NCBI RefSeq assembly: GCF_007990755.1
Contig: NZ_BJXA01000020.1
Span: 1-64,000, forward strand
Direction: 5' to 3'
DNA length: 64,000 bases
Source of the DNA: Nocardia ninae NBRC 108245
Lineage (GTDB): Bacteria > Actinomycetota > Actinomycetes > Mycobacteriales > Mycobacteriaceae
Shown: one piece after another, positions 36,033 to 43,955 of the stretch
Numbering within the stretch: position 1 is the first letter of the stretch
Layout of the letters: every line of letters starts with the position of its first letter
Notes under the pieces: generated by a model
Seen by the model: the letters and a program-made list of their open reading frames with translations, nothing else
Database searches by the model: none
Told to the model about the DNA's origin: nothing
Made by a program: the position numbers and the translations under genes

Positions 36033-36079
36033 CGTCAAACGCCTTCCGTCGGTGCGGCGTTCGTGTCGGTGGGTGCCGC

Positions 36080-36085
36080 TAATGT
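36080..36085 (+). promoter_or_regulatory. -10 hexamer of the gene at 36092 (leaderless)
   Basis: TAATGT, 6 nt upstream of ATG 36092. Confidence 0.4.
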
Positions 36086-36091
36086 TCGATC

Positions 36092-36694
36092 ATGAGTTAC
36101 AGCCTGAGCGTTTACGTCGTCGAACTGGATAGGGTCAGGGCCGCGATCGGCTCGCGGGACGACAAGCTCCGGCGCATGATCGGCGGCCGGTTCAAAGCCC
36201 AGTTGGCGCACGCCGACGACTGGTTCGCCGAGGAGATCGCGAACGGCGCCCCGGCGCGCTACGACGCGGTGCGCGCCGTCATCGATGGCGGCCCGTTCGA
36301 CGAGGTGTACGGCTTCCAGTACGCCTACGCCTACCAAACGATCTGCCAGTTCTACGGCAGGTTCCTCGACAACCGCTACTTCTCCCCGTTCCGTGGCAGC
36401 TGGCTGGAGCAGGTCGACGAGGGCCTGGCCGAGCTGGGCATCAAGGCGATCAGCCTCGCCGACTTCGTCTACCACGCGCTGCCCGCCGCCCTACCTCAGC
36501 CCGACGAGCTACCCGGCTACGGCGAATGGACGCCGGAGCAGTGCGCGGAAGCCCTGGTGCAATGGGAGTCGACCACGCCGAAACAGCGCGAGGACGTCGA
36601 CCACGAGGTGCTCGCCGCGATCGAATCGTGCATGGAGTGGATCCGCGAGGCGCAGGCACGGCCGGGCTGGGGGATTGCCGGGTTCTTCCTCTGA
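36092..36694 (+). CDS. Conserved hypothetical protein (DUF7691-like)
   Basis: A 200-residue soluble protein. The N-terminus MSYSLSVYVVELDRVRAAIGS and the aromatic stretch FDEVYGFQYAYAYQTICQFYGRFLDN followed by SPFRGSWLEQVD are distinctive; I associate them with actinobacterial proteins annotated DUF7691, of unknown role, often near secreted-toxin or effector loci. This assignment is from memory. It is followed by the convergent SRPBCC gene with 15 bp between ends. Confidence 0.7.
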   Translation: MSYSLSVYVVELDRVRAAIGSRDDKLRRMIGGRFKAQLAHADDWFAEEIANGAPARYDAVRAVIDGGPFDEVYGFQYAYAYQTICQFYGRFLDNRYFSPFRGSWLEQVDEGLAELGIKAISLADFVYHALPAALPQPDELPGYGEWTPEQCAEALVQWESTTPKQREDVDHEVLAAIESCMEWIREAQARPGWGIAGFFL

Positions 36695-36709
36695 CGGGAG
36701 AGCTGCGAC

Positions 36710-37189
36710 TCAACGGTATTCGTCGGCCAGCTTCGGGTAGTCGGCCCACTGCGGCAGCGGTTGGTAATCGAGGTACGCGGTGAGCCGATCCAGCAGGTAC
36801 TGCCAGCGGGGGCCGATCGCGCTCGCCTCCGCCGGGCTCACGTGGCGGCGGATCAGCTCGACATTGGTGACCACGCCGACCTGGGTCATCCGAACCTCTA
36901 GCAGGCAGCCGTCGACGTGCACGACCAATTCGTGCGGGGCTTGACAATGATCGACGCGCACCGCGACCGGTCGCGACACCGGTCCGTCCATCGGTTCGAT
37001 GGTCAGATTGCCATGGCCGCCCGACACCGTACCCAGCCAGCGCGCCAACTGTGCGCGATCGGTCGCCGCCGACCACACGTCGAGCACCGGTTTGCGGAAG
37101 GAACGCAGATAGTGCAGGAGCACCAGATCGCCGTCCGCCGCGCGATCGTGCTCCGGCCGAACCTCACCGAGCATGGACATCATGGTCAT
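36710..37189 (-). CDS. SRPBCC / AHSA1-like protein
   Basis: A 159-residue protein of the START/Bet v 1-like (SRPBCC) fold in its AHSA1 subgroup: LLHYLRSFRKPVLDVWSAATD then RAQLARWLGTVSGG is the typical opening, and the chain ends with a long helix (GPRWQYLLDRLTAYLDYQPLPQW). These proteins bind hydrophobic ligands or act as stress proteins; none is assigned here. The open frame begins with three nearby Met codons (MTMMSM), so the start is uncertain by a few residues. Confidence 0.8.
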   Translation of the reverse strand: MTMMSMLGEVRPEHDRAADGDLVLLHYLRSFRKPVLDVWSAATDRAQLARWLGTVSGGHGNLTIEPMDGPVSRPVAVRVDHCQAPHELVVHVDGCLLEVRMTQVGVVTNVELIRRHVSPAEASAIGPRWQYLLDRLTAYLDYQPLPQWADYPKLADEYR

Positions 37190-37454
37190 CGCCGTGCCCT
37201 TCGCCGCTGGTTGTCGTCGTCACCGCCACTGTATTTCCAGTATTCCCCCGTCGAATCCGAATCGCTGGGATACCGGTGCGGCGCGCCTCGGCTGGTGGTC
37301 TGCCAAGTTTGCGCCGACGCGGCCTGCGGACGGCGGCGGTGTGACCGCTGTGTGACGAAGTGGTGCGCTCGCGATTACCGAGGGCGCGTCGGCAAACCGC
37401 CAGCATGATTGAAAAATAAAGTAGCGCAATACAATACAACTACTGCGCAATTCT

Positions 37455-39575
37455 GTGACAGTGCAGGTATGTGCGTTCCGCCGAGATGCGGAACTGCTTG
37501 GTGGTCTGTACATTTGGTGCAGCCCGAACGCTGCAGGAGGGGTCGGGACCAGCCAGCATGCCTTCTTGGTGAACGTGAGTGCGGAAGTACGGAACTTGTC
37601 ACAGTCATTGAACGCGCCGGAAGGCGAGCGTCGGGAACCGCTGTTTCGACGTCTGCGCATACCTCTGCTAGCGCTGTTGACCTGCGCCGCCGTCACCTCG
37701 GTTGTCGTGGTGGTCGCGGTGTATTACGCGCCGACCGACTTCCGCATCCCCTTGACCATCGGCGCCGTCGTGGCGGCTATCGCGTTGTGCGCCACGGTAA
37801 CCGCGGCGGTGCACTATCGCGGTGCGGCGATCCGCGCCCGCCAGGCCGCGGCGGCGGTCACCGCAGAGGCGTCGGCCAGAATGGCGGCCGCGAGCGAGGC
37901 CACCAACCTGCACGCCTGGGAAGCGAAGAACAGCGACAGCCGCCGGTCCGCCGCGATGGCCGCGTTCGCCGGCGCCGCGGGCCGCATGCAGGCGATGACC
38001 ACCAGCATGCTCGCCGAGCTGCGCGAAATGGAGCATCGGCACGCCGATCCGAAGGTGCTCGCCGACCTGCTGCACCTGGACCACCGCACCGCGCAAGCAG
38101 GGCGTCTCGCCGACAGCATCGCCGTGCTCAGTGGTGCCCGCTCCGGTCGACGCTGGGCCAAACCCATTGCTATGGAGTCGATCCTGCGTGGGGCTATGGG
38201 GCGTGTCTCGGGCTACCAGCGGGTTCGGCTGCGGGCCATCGCCGAGATCGCCATCGCGGGGCACGCGGCCGAAGGTGTGATGCACACGCTGGCCGAACTA
38301 CTCGACAACGCGTGTAATTTCTCCCCGCCGACCACCGAGGTGCACGTCTACGCCGCGGAGGTGCCCGCGGGTGTGGTGCTCACCATCGAGGACAGTGGAC
38401 TGGTGATGAGCGAATCGGCGCTGCGCCGCGCCGAGCAGACCGTGTCGAACGGGCCGGACGGGCGCGGACAGCGGGCCTCGGACCTGTCGTCGTTGAGTGG
38501 CACGCGGTTGGGGCTCGCCGTCGTCGGGCACCTCGCGCGTAAGCACGGACTCACCGTGTCCTTCCGGCCCTCCGCCATCGGTGGCACGGCTGTCGTCGTG
38601 GTGGTGCCGCGGGATCTCACTGCGCGCGTCGACCGTTCGCAACCGTCTGCGCTCGGCACTATTCCCGCGATACCGACCGCTACGCTGCCCAGTGCGACGT
38701 CGCAGCTCACCGCGTTGTCACAGCCGAAACCAGCGTCGGCCGCGCGAGTCGCGGCACTGCCGGACCTCGCAGCCGTGAACGCTGGCAGCACGAACCCCAC
38801 CACTGCCACAAACCTCGCTGCCTCGGCGAGCCCTGTTGACGCGGACGCCACCACTGCCGCGAATCCGGCGGCTGCCGGAAACGCTGTCGGTGCCGTGAGC
38901 CATGAGGTCGGCGCGAGCCCTGCGGGCACCGGAAACTTCGCGATTGGCGGGAACTCCGGGAGCGGCGCGAGCTCTGCAGGTGCCGGAAACGTTGCGGCTG
39001 GCGCGAATTCGCCGGCTGGCACGAGCGCTGCGGGTGCCGGAAACGTGGCGTCGGTCGGGAACCCTGCCACTGACGTGAACTTCGCGGCTGACGTGAACTC
39101 CGAGTTCGGCGCGAGCCCTGCGGGTGACGGAAACGTTGCGACAGTCGGGAACCCTACGGCTGACCTGAACTTCGCGGCGGTCCCGAGCGCCGCGGCTGAC
39201 CTGAAATTTGCTGCTGGCGCGAGCCGTGCGGACACCGCGACTTCCGCCGCTCCGAATTCTTCGAATCCAACGAACCCCACCGCGTGGACCCCTTCGGCCA
39301 CCCCGAGTTCCACGCCCGCTCCGGACCTCTCGCCCACCGTCGAGCACACCAGCATGGGCTTACCCAAACGCCGCCGCGGCAGCACCCTCGCCGCCGTCCA
39401 CCCCGCCGGACTCTCGCTACCCACGCATGATGCGCCCGCCGCGGCCACCCCGCCGGTGTCGACGCCTGCGTCCTTCGGTGCGTTCCAGCGCGCGGTGTCC
39501 GGTCGGGACACCGACACCTCCGCTGCCGCAACACCTTCCCCGCCCCCTACCGTTGCCGTGGAGAATGATCGATGA
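37455..39575 (+). CDS. cvnA: Conservon sensor-kinase-like protein CvnA
   Basis: A 706-residue membrane protein, the first gene of a conservon. Two transmembrane helices (about 69-91 and 99-119) precede a coiled-coil-like segment, an H-box-like LHLDHRTAQAGRLAD (His210) and a GHKL ATPase domain with N-box ELLDNACNFSPP (Asn285), G1 EDSGLVMS and G2 GTRLGLAVVGHLARKHG. From about residue 440 to 690 follows an Ala/Asn/Gly/Ser-rich tail with four G-x-S-x-A-G-x-G-N-x-A repeats. The start is uncertain: GTG 37455 opens the frame, and GTG 37569 would still keep both helices. In Streptomyces, CvnA anchors the CvnB-D complex at the membrane. It overlaps cvnB by 4 bp. Confidence 0.88.
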   Translation: MTVQVCAFRRDAELLGGLYIWCSPNAAGGVGTSQHAFLVNVSAEVRNLSQSLNAPEGERREPLFRRLRIPLLALLTCAAVTSVVVVVAVYYAPTDFRIPLTIGAVVAAIALCATVTAAVHYRGAAIRARQAAAAVTAEASARMAAASEATNLHAWEAKNSDSRRSAAMAAFAGAAGRMQAMTTSMLAELREMEHRHADPKVLADLLHLDHRTAQAGRLADSIAVLSGARSGRRWAKPIAMESILRGAMGRVSGYQRVRLRAIAEIAIAGHAAEGVMHTLAELLDNACNFSPPTTEVHVYAAEVPAGVVLTIEDSGLVMSESALRRAEQTVSNGPDGRGQRASDLSSLSGTRLGLAVVGHLARKHGLTVSFRPSAIGGTAVVVVVPRDLTARVDRSQPSALGTIPAIPTATLPSATSQLTALSQPKPASAARVAALPDLAAVNAGSTNPTTATNLAASASPVDADATTAANPAAAGNAVGAVSHEVGASPAGTGNFAIGGNSGSGASSAGAGNVAAGANSPAGTSAAGAGNVASVGNPATDVNFAADVNSEFGASPAGDGNVATVGNPTADLNFAAVPSAAADLKFAAGASRADTATSAAPNSSNPTNPTAWTPSATPSSTPAPDLSPTVEHTSMGLPKRRRGSTLAAVHPAGLSLPTHDAPAAATPPVSTPASFGAFQRAVSGRDTDTSAAATPSPPPTVAVENDR

Positions 39576-39988
39576 CAACGTCTGTGCCGTCGCAACTCAG
39601 CTGGCTGTTGGAGCAACTGCTCGCCCGCACCCCCGGCGCCCGCCACGCGCTGCTGCTCTCCGGTGACGGTCTCAAGATCTGCCACACGCCGGAATTGAGC
39701 ATGGACAAGGCGGATCAGCTATCCGCCATCTCGGCGGGCATCCAAAGTCTTTCGCACGGTGCGTCTGTCGAGTTCGGCGACGGCAGAGGCGGTGTGCGCC
39801 AGTCGATGACGGAGTTCTACGGCGGCATCCTGTTCATTGTCGAGGCGGGTCTCGCGGCGCACATCGCGGTCGTGGCCGGTGAGGATGCGGACGCGGGCCT
39901 GGTCGGGCACAACATGCGGGAGCTGGTCGAACAGCTGAGTCATCATCTCGCGTCCGCGCCACGCGTCGGGGGAGCGAGCGTGTCGTGA
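39572..39988 (+). CDS. cvnB: Roadblock/LC7 protein CvnB
   Basis: A 138-residue protein of the roadblock/LC7 (MglB-like) family, which regulates small GTPases. It starts SQLSWLLEQLLARTPGARHALLLSGDGLKI, the standard conservon form, and has GGILFIVEAGLAAHIAVVAGEDADAGLVGHNM. ATG 39572 overlaps the cvnA stop (ATGA), and its own stop overlaps cvnC (GTGA), so translation is coupled. It probably acts on the GTPase CvnD, as a roadblock protein acts on its small GTPase in gliding bacteria (inference). Confidence 0.93.
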   Translation: MTTSVPSQLSWLLEQLLARTPGARHALLLSGDGLKICHTPELSMDKADQLSAISAGIQSLSHGASVEFGDGRGGVRQSMTEFYGGILFIVEAGLAAHIAVVAGEDADAGLVGHNMRELVEQLSHHLASAPRVGGASVS

Positions 39989-40347
39989 AAAGGCCAGGCC
40001 GCGACGACGACCCCGACCGGCTCTACACACTGACCGGGGGACGCAGCAAACCGGACTCCGACAGTTTCGACCTGGTCACCCTGGTGGTCAGCGAGTGCGC
40101 GCCGACGCAGGGCATGCAGTCCGAACACGTTGCCATCCTGGACATGTGCCGCGCGCCGACCGCGGTGGTCGAGATCGCGGCCGAGCTGCGCATCCCGTTC
40201 GGCATCGCCACCATCCTGCTGTCGGACCTGCTGCACGCAGGCAAGATCACCGTCCGGCATCCCGACGTCGGCCCGGCTGCGCCGTGGAATTCGGTGCCCG
40301 ACTCCACCACCCTCGAGAAGGTGCTCGTTGGACTCCGCAACCTTTGA
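39985..40347 (+). CDS. cvnC: DUF742 protein CvnC
   Basis: A 120-residue DUF742 protein, the third conservon component. It opens DPDRLYTLTGGRSKPDSDSF, followed by DLVTLVVSECAP and MQSEHVAILDMCRAPTAVVE, then IAAELRIPFGIATILLSDLL, the winged-helix-like core of the family. The usual opening is a LVRPYAxTxGR motif, which is reduced here. GTG 39985 overlaps the cvnB stop. Its role in the complex is unknown; it may link the GTPase to CvnA. Confidence 0.92.
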   Translation: MKRPGRDDDPDRLYTLTGGRSKPDSDSFDLVTLVVSECAPTQGMQSEHVAILDMCRAPTAVVEIAAELRIPFGIATILLSDLLHAGKITVRHPDVGPAAPWNSVPDSTTLEKVLVGLRNL

Positions 40348-40939
40348 CGCTCGGCCCGCCCGCGCCGACGCCCCGCTGAACAGCGCGACCCGCCAGGGGC
40401 TGAAGATCGTCATCGTCGGCGGCTTCGGCGTCGGCAAGACCACCATGGTCCGCGCGGTCAGCGAGATCCGCCCGCTCGATACCGAGGCGACGATGACCAA
40501 TGCGGGCGTCGGGATCGATGACCCGACCGGCGCGCCCGGCAAATCCACGACCACGGTCGCCTTCGACTTCGGGCGCATCACCATCGACGCCGAGAACGTG
40601 CTGTACCTGTTCGGCGCCCCGGGGCAGGAACGGTTCTTCTTCCTCTGGGACCGGTTGTTCGCCGGTGCGCTCGGCGCGATCGTGTTGGTCGACCAGCGCC
40701 GAATTGCCGACTCCTGGTACGCCATCGACCGGCTGGAAGCCCAGCGCACCCGATTCGTGGTGGCGTGCAACAACTTCGGCGGACCCTCTCAGCTCGCCGA
40801 GGTGCGCGACGCCCTCGACCTGGATCCGCATGTGCCGCTGGTGGATTGCGACGCCAGGTCGCGCGAGTCCAGCAAGCGTGTGCTGATCAGCCTGGTCGAG
40901 CACATCTATGCCGACGCCCGAGCGGAGACCGCATCATGA
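40328..40939 (+). CDS. cvnD: Conservon GTPase-like protein CvnD
   Basis: A 203-residue small-GTPase-like protein. The P loop is VGGFGVGKTTMVRAVSEI, the switch-II region is LFGAPGQERFFFLWDRLF (where Ras proteins have DTAGQ), and VACNNFGGPSQLAEV takes the place of the NKxD motif, the usual conservon form. The G1 to G3 arrangement resembles MglA and Rab-type proteins. TTG 40328 (LDSATFDARP) was chosen because it lies just inside the end of cvnC behind GAGAAGG; a longer open frame is a shadow of cvnC. The stop overlaps the first P450 gene (ATGA). Confidence 0.9.
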   Translation: MDSATFDARPARADAPLNSATRQGLKIVIVGGFGVGKTTMVRAVSEIRPLDTEATMTNAGVGIDDPTGAPGKSTTTVAFDFGRITIDAENVLYLFGAPGQERFFFLWDRLFAGALGAIVLVDQRRIADSWYAIDRLEAQRTRFVVACNNFGGPSQLAEVRDALDLDPHVPLVDCDARSRESSKRVLISLVEHIYADARAETAS

Positions 40940-42219
40940 CCACCTCGAGTGCCGCCGCGGCGGCCACCGGCGGCTGCCCGGTCCACCCGGAGACCGGCGC
41001 CGTGCCGCTGAGCGGTCCGCGCTTCCACACCGACCCGCAGCATCTCTACCGCGAGATGCGCCGCGAGCACGGGCCCGTCGTGTCCGTCGAACTGCCGGGT
41101 GGTGTCCCGTCCTGGCTGGTCATCGGGTATCGGGAGCTGCATCAGGTCACCAGCGATCCGGAGCTGTTCCCGCGCGATGTCAGCCTGTGGAACCAGTGGC
41201 CCAACATCCCCGAGGACTGGCCGTTGCTGCCGATGGTCGGGCAGCCTCGGCCGTCGATCTACTTCACCGCGGGCGCCGAGCATCGCAGGCATGTGGCGAT
41301 GGTCGAGCCCGCGCTCGAATCGGTCGATCCGTTCGAATTGCGCCGCACCTGTGAGGAATTGGCGGACCGGCTGATCGACGGTTTCTGCGGGCGGGGCGAG
41401 GCCGATCTGGTCGCCGAGTTCGCGGTGCCGATGCCGGTGCTCGCGCTCGCTTGGGCGCTCGGCTTTCCCGACGAGGACGGCGCGCGGCTGGCGTGGAGCA
41501 TGAAGGCGCTCGCCGACGGCGGCGCCGACGCGCAGGCGGCGTACGGGCGTTTCTACGAGCAGATGCAGCAGGTGCTCGCCGCGAAGAAAGCCCGGCCCGG
41601 CAACGACCTGGTGTCGCGAATGCTGGCCCACCCCGCGCAGTTCAGCGACGAAGAGTACGTGCAGGACCTGATGGCGGTCACCGCCGCCGCGCACCTGCCG
41701 ACCGCCGACTGGATCGGGAACTCGGTGCGACTCATGCTCACCGACGACCGGTTCGCCGCGGCTCTCGGCGGTGGGCGGCGCAGCGTCGGCGAGGCGATGA
41801 ACGAGGTGCTGTGGGAGGACACGCCCACGCAGATCCTCGCCGGTCGGTGGGCGGCGCGCGATACGCGGTTGGCGGACAAGGTGATTCGGGCGGGCGACAT
41901 GCTGCTGCTCGGACTCGCGGCCGCCAACGCCGACCCGCATGTGCGTCAGCATCTCGTCGACGGCGTCGAACCCGCGCACGCGGGCAACAGCGCGCACTTC
42001 GCGTTCAGCTACGGCGAGTACCGGTGCCCGTTCCCGGCTCAGCAACTGGCCGAGATCATCGCGCGCACCAGCATCGAGGTGCTCCTCGACCGACTGCCCG
42101 ACATCGATCTCATGGTTCCCGCGCAGAACCTGGTCCGGCGCCCGTCGGCGTTCCTGCGCGGCATGACTTCTTTGCCGGTTCGTTTCACCCCAGTTCGTGC
42201 AGTCGGAGGTCCCCAGTGA
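40936..42219 (+). CDS. cvnE: Cytochrome P450 lacking the ExxR motif (CYP157-like), conservon
   Basis: A 427-residue P450 and fifth gene of the conservon. The haem-binding loop FSYGEYRCPFPAQQLAE has the ligand Cys364. The K-helix motif ExxR is absent: the position reads NEVLWEDTP, that is E290-V-L-W293. The I-helix oxygen-binding motif is also altered (AAAHLPTAD instead of AGxxT). These traits match the CYP157 family of Streptomyces conservons, where the loss of ExxR was reported. Substrate and activity are unknown; it may be a poor monooxygenase or a redox partner or sensor for the second P450. ATG 40936 overlaps the cvnD stop, and its stop overlaps the next gene. Confidence 0.88.
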   Translation: MTTSSAAAAATGGCPVHPETGAVPLSGPRFHTDPQHLYREMRREHGPVVSVELPGGVPSWLVIGYRELHQVTSDPELFPRDVSLWNQWPNIPEDWPLLPMVGQPRPSIYFTAGAEHRRHVAMVEPALESVDPFELRRTCEELADRLIDGFCGRGEADLVAEFAVPMPVLALAWALGFPDEDGARLAWSMKALADGGADAQAAYGRFYEQMQQVLAAKKARPGNDLVSRMLAHPAQFSDEEYVQDLMAVTAAAHLPTADWIGNSVRLMLTDDRFAAALGGGRRSVGEAMNEVLWEDTPTQILAGRWAARDTRLADKVIRAGDMLLLGLAAANADPHVRQHLVDGVEPAHAGNSAHFAFSYGEYRCPFPAQQLAEIIARTSIEVLLDRLPDIDLMVPAQNLVRRPSAFLRGMTSLPVRFTPVRAVGGPQ

Positions 42220-43430
42220 CACAAACATGCCCTTTTGCCATCGATCCGATGGTCGGTGACCTCGCCGGCGAGACCGCCTACCTGCGGGCCGCGGGTCCGC
42301 TCACCCGCATCGAACTGCTCGGCGTGCCCGCCTGGACCGTCACCGAGCATGCGGTGGCCAGGCAGCTGCTCGTCGATCCGCGGCTGATCAAGGACATCAA
42401 CGGCTGGTCGCTGTGGAACTCCGGTGTGGTGACGCGGCAGTGGCCGCTGATCGGCATGATCGACGCGGGACGTTCCATGTTCACCGTGGACGGTGCCGAG
42501 CATCGCAGGTTGCGGATCAAGACCACGCAGGCTTTGTCGCCGCGTCGACTAGAGGACATCCGTCCCGTCATCGAGCGACTAACCGGCGAGCTCCTGGACG
42601 ATCTCAGTGCGGCGGGTGATTCCGTGGTGGACCTCAAAGAGGTGTTCGCCTACCCGCTGCCGATGCGCGTCATCAGTGAACTGATGGGTGTCGACCGCGC
42701 CGACCATCCGATGCTGCTCACCTGGTACAAAGCGTTCTTCTCACTGCTCACCCCGCAGGACGAGCGGTTGCGGGTGATCGACGAAATGGACCGGTACTAC
42801 ACCGATCTGGTGCGCAAGAAGACCGCCGACCCCACCGACGACCTCACCAGCGCCCTCATCCTGGCCACCGACGGTGGTGAGCCGCTGACCGAAGAAGAAG
42901 TGGTCGGCAACCTCAAGGCGCTCGTCGCCGCCGGTCACGAAACCACCGTCGGCCTCATTCTGAACGCCGTGCGCGCCCTGCTCACCCGGCCCGAACAACT
43001 GGACAAGGTCCGCTCCGGCGACATCGAGTGGAAGCAGGCCGTCGAGGAAACCCTGCGCTGGGACAGCCCGGTCACCCACCTGCTGATGCGCTTCGCCACC
43101 GAAGACATCACCATCGGTGACACCGTGATCGAAAAAGGCGAGGGTGTGGTCATGTCCTACCGCGCCATCGGCCGGGACACCGCCGTGCACGGCGAAGACT
43201 CCGACGAGTTCGACCTCACCCGCACCACCTCCCACCGCCACCTCACCTTCGGCCACGGTCCGCACATCTGCCCCGGGGCGGCCCTCTCCCGGCTCGAAGC
43301 AGGCATCGCCCTGCCCGCTCTCTTCGAGCGGTTCCCCAATCTCCGGCTTGCCGTCCCGGTAGAGGAAATCCGCAATCTTCCAGTGCTCACGCAAAACGAC
43401 CTGGCGGCGTTCCCCGTTCACCTCGGCTGA
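42216..43430 (+). CDS. Cytochrome P450, canonical (CYP154-like), conservon
   Basis: A 404-residue soluble P450 with all hallmarks: I-helix AAGHETT (239-244), ExxR as E278-T-L-R281 in VEETLRWDSPV, and haem loop FGHGPHICPGAALSR with Cys352. GTG 42216 overlaps the preceding stop (GTGA) with GGAGG upstream. In Streptomyces, conservon operons carry CYP157-CYP154 pairs in this order, so the pairing itself supports both family calls. It is the last gene; a perfect 12-bp hairpin follows. Ferredoxin and reductase are not encoded nearby. Confidence 0.92.
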   Translation: MTQTCPFAIDPMVGDLAGETAYLRAAGPLTRIELLGVPAWTVTEHAVARQLLVDPRLIKDINGWSLWNSGVVTRQWPLIGMIDAGRSMFTVDGAEHRRLRIKTTQALSPRRLEDIRPVIERLTGELLDDLSAAGDSVVDLKEVFAYPLPMRVISELMGVDRADHPMLLTWYKAFFSLLTPQDERLRVIDEMDRYYTDLVRKKTADPTDDLTSALILATDGGEPLTEEEVVGNLKALVAAGHETTVGLILNAVRALLTRPEQLDKVRSGDIEWKQAVEETLRWDSPVTHLLMRFATEDITIGDTVIEKGEGVVMSYRAIGRDTAVHGEDSDEFDLTRTTSHRHLTFGHGPHICPGAALSRLEAGIALPALFERFPNLRLAVPVEEIRNLPVLTQNDLAAFPVHLG

Positions 43431-43454
43431 TTCCTCATAGGGATGCCGAGTAGT

Positions 43455-43483
43455 GGCGCGCCTCGAATCAGTCGAGGCGCGCC
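43455..43483. terminator. Bidirectional hairpin terminator
   Basis: GGCGCGCCTCGA (43455-43466) and its exact complement (43472-43483) around ATCAG. It lies between the convergent P450 and hypothetical genes and overlaps the last codons of the latter. Confidence 0.75.
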
Positions 43484-43950
43484 TTCCCGCGGCGTAGCTT
43501 GCGGTCCGCAGCATTGCGAACCCGTCGTGTTCTGCCCTGCTCCGCCAGCATGGCCAGCGCATCGGCCTCGGTGATCAGATCGAGCGCCTTGCGCTGGAGC
43601 CAGTCGCTGGCGGCGACAACTTCCTCGGGAATCCAGGTGTGGCCCAGAATGATCGACTTCAGCAGGGTCCATTCCCGTAGCCGGCGAGCGAGGAAGTTGT
43701 GGTCGGCGATCAGTTCGGACATGGTGGTCGCCCACTGGTCGAAGTGGGTGCCGTCGAGGTGCATCAGTTGGGGCGCACGCTTGTCGAAGTGGCCGGATAT
43801 GGCGGCCTCGGCCATGACCTTGTCCGGATCGCGTAAGACGGTGGCGACCAGCTCGGGTTCTGCCTTGTCGTTTACCGCGGCCAAGTCTCGCTGGTACTGC
43901 CGGTAACGCCGGTGCTCCGCCGGAACAGTTTCCTCGTCGGTGCCGACCAT
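43468..43950 (-). CDS. Hypothetical protein downstream of the E1 gene
   Basis: A 160-residue soluble, largely helical protein: AEHRRYRQYQRDLAAVNDKAE, a long central helix ATTMSELIADHNFLARRLREW and a strongly basic C-terminus (RRVRNAADRKLRRGKARLD) that could bind nucleic acid. No family is recognised. It starts 5 bp after the stop of the fused E1 gene on the same strand, so it is probably co-transcribed with it. Its 3' end lies inside the hairpin shared with the convergent conservon. Confidence 0.6.
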   Translation of the reverse strand: MVGTDEETVPAEHRRYRQYQRDLAAVNDKAEPELVATVLRDPDKVMAEAAISGHFDKRAPQLMHLDGTHFDQWATTMSELIADHNFLARRLREWTLLKSIILGHTWIPEEVVAASDWLQRKALDLITEADALAMLAEQGRTRRVRNAADRKLRRGKARLD

Positions 43951-43955
43951 GATGT

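Noticed and set aside
35289-36038. 249-codon minus-strand frame opposite the gene at 35646
   Set aside because: Composite of antisense sequence and flanking DNA; the IS30 C-terminus is read in another frame, and the plus-strand gene has a leaderless promoter.
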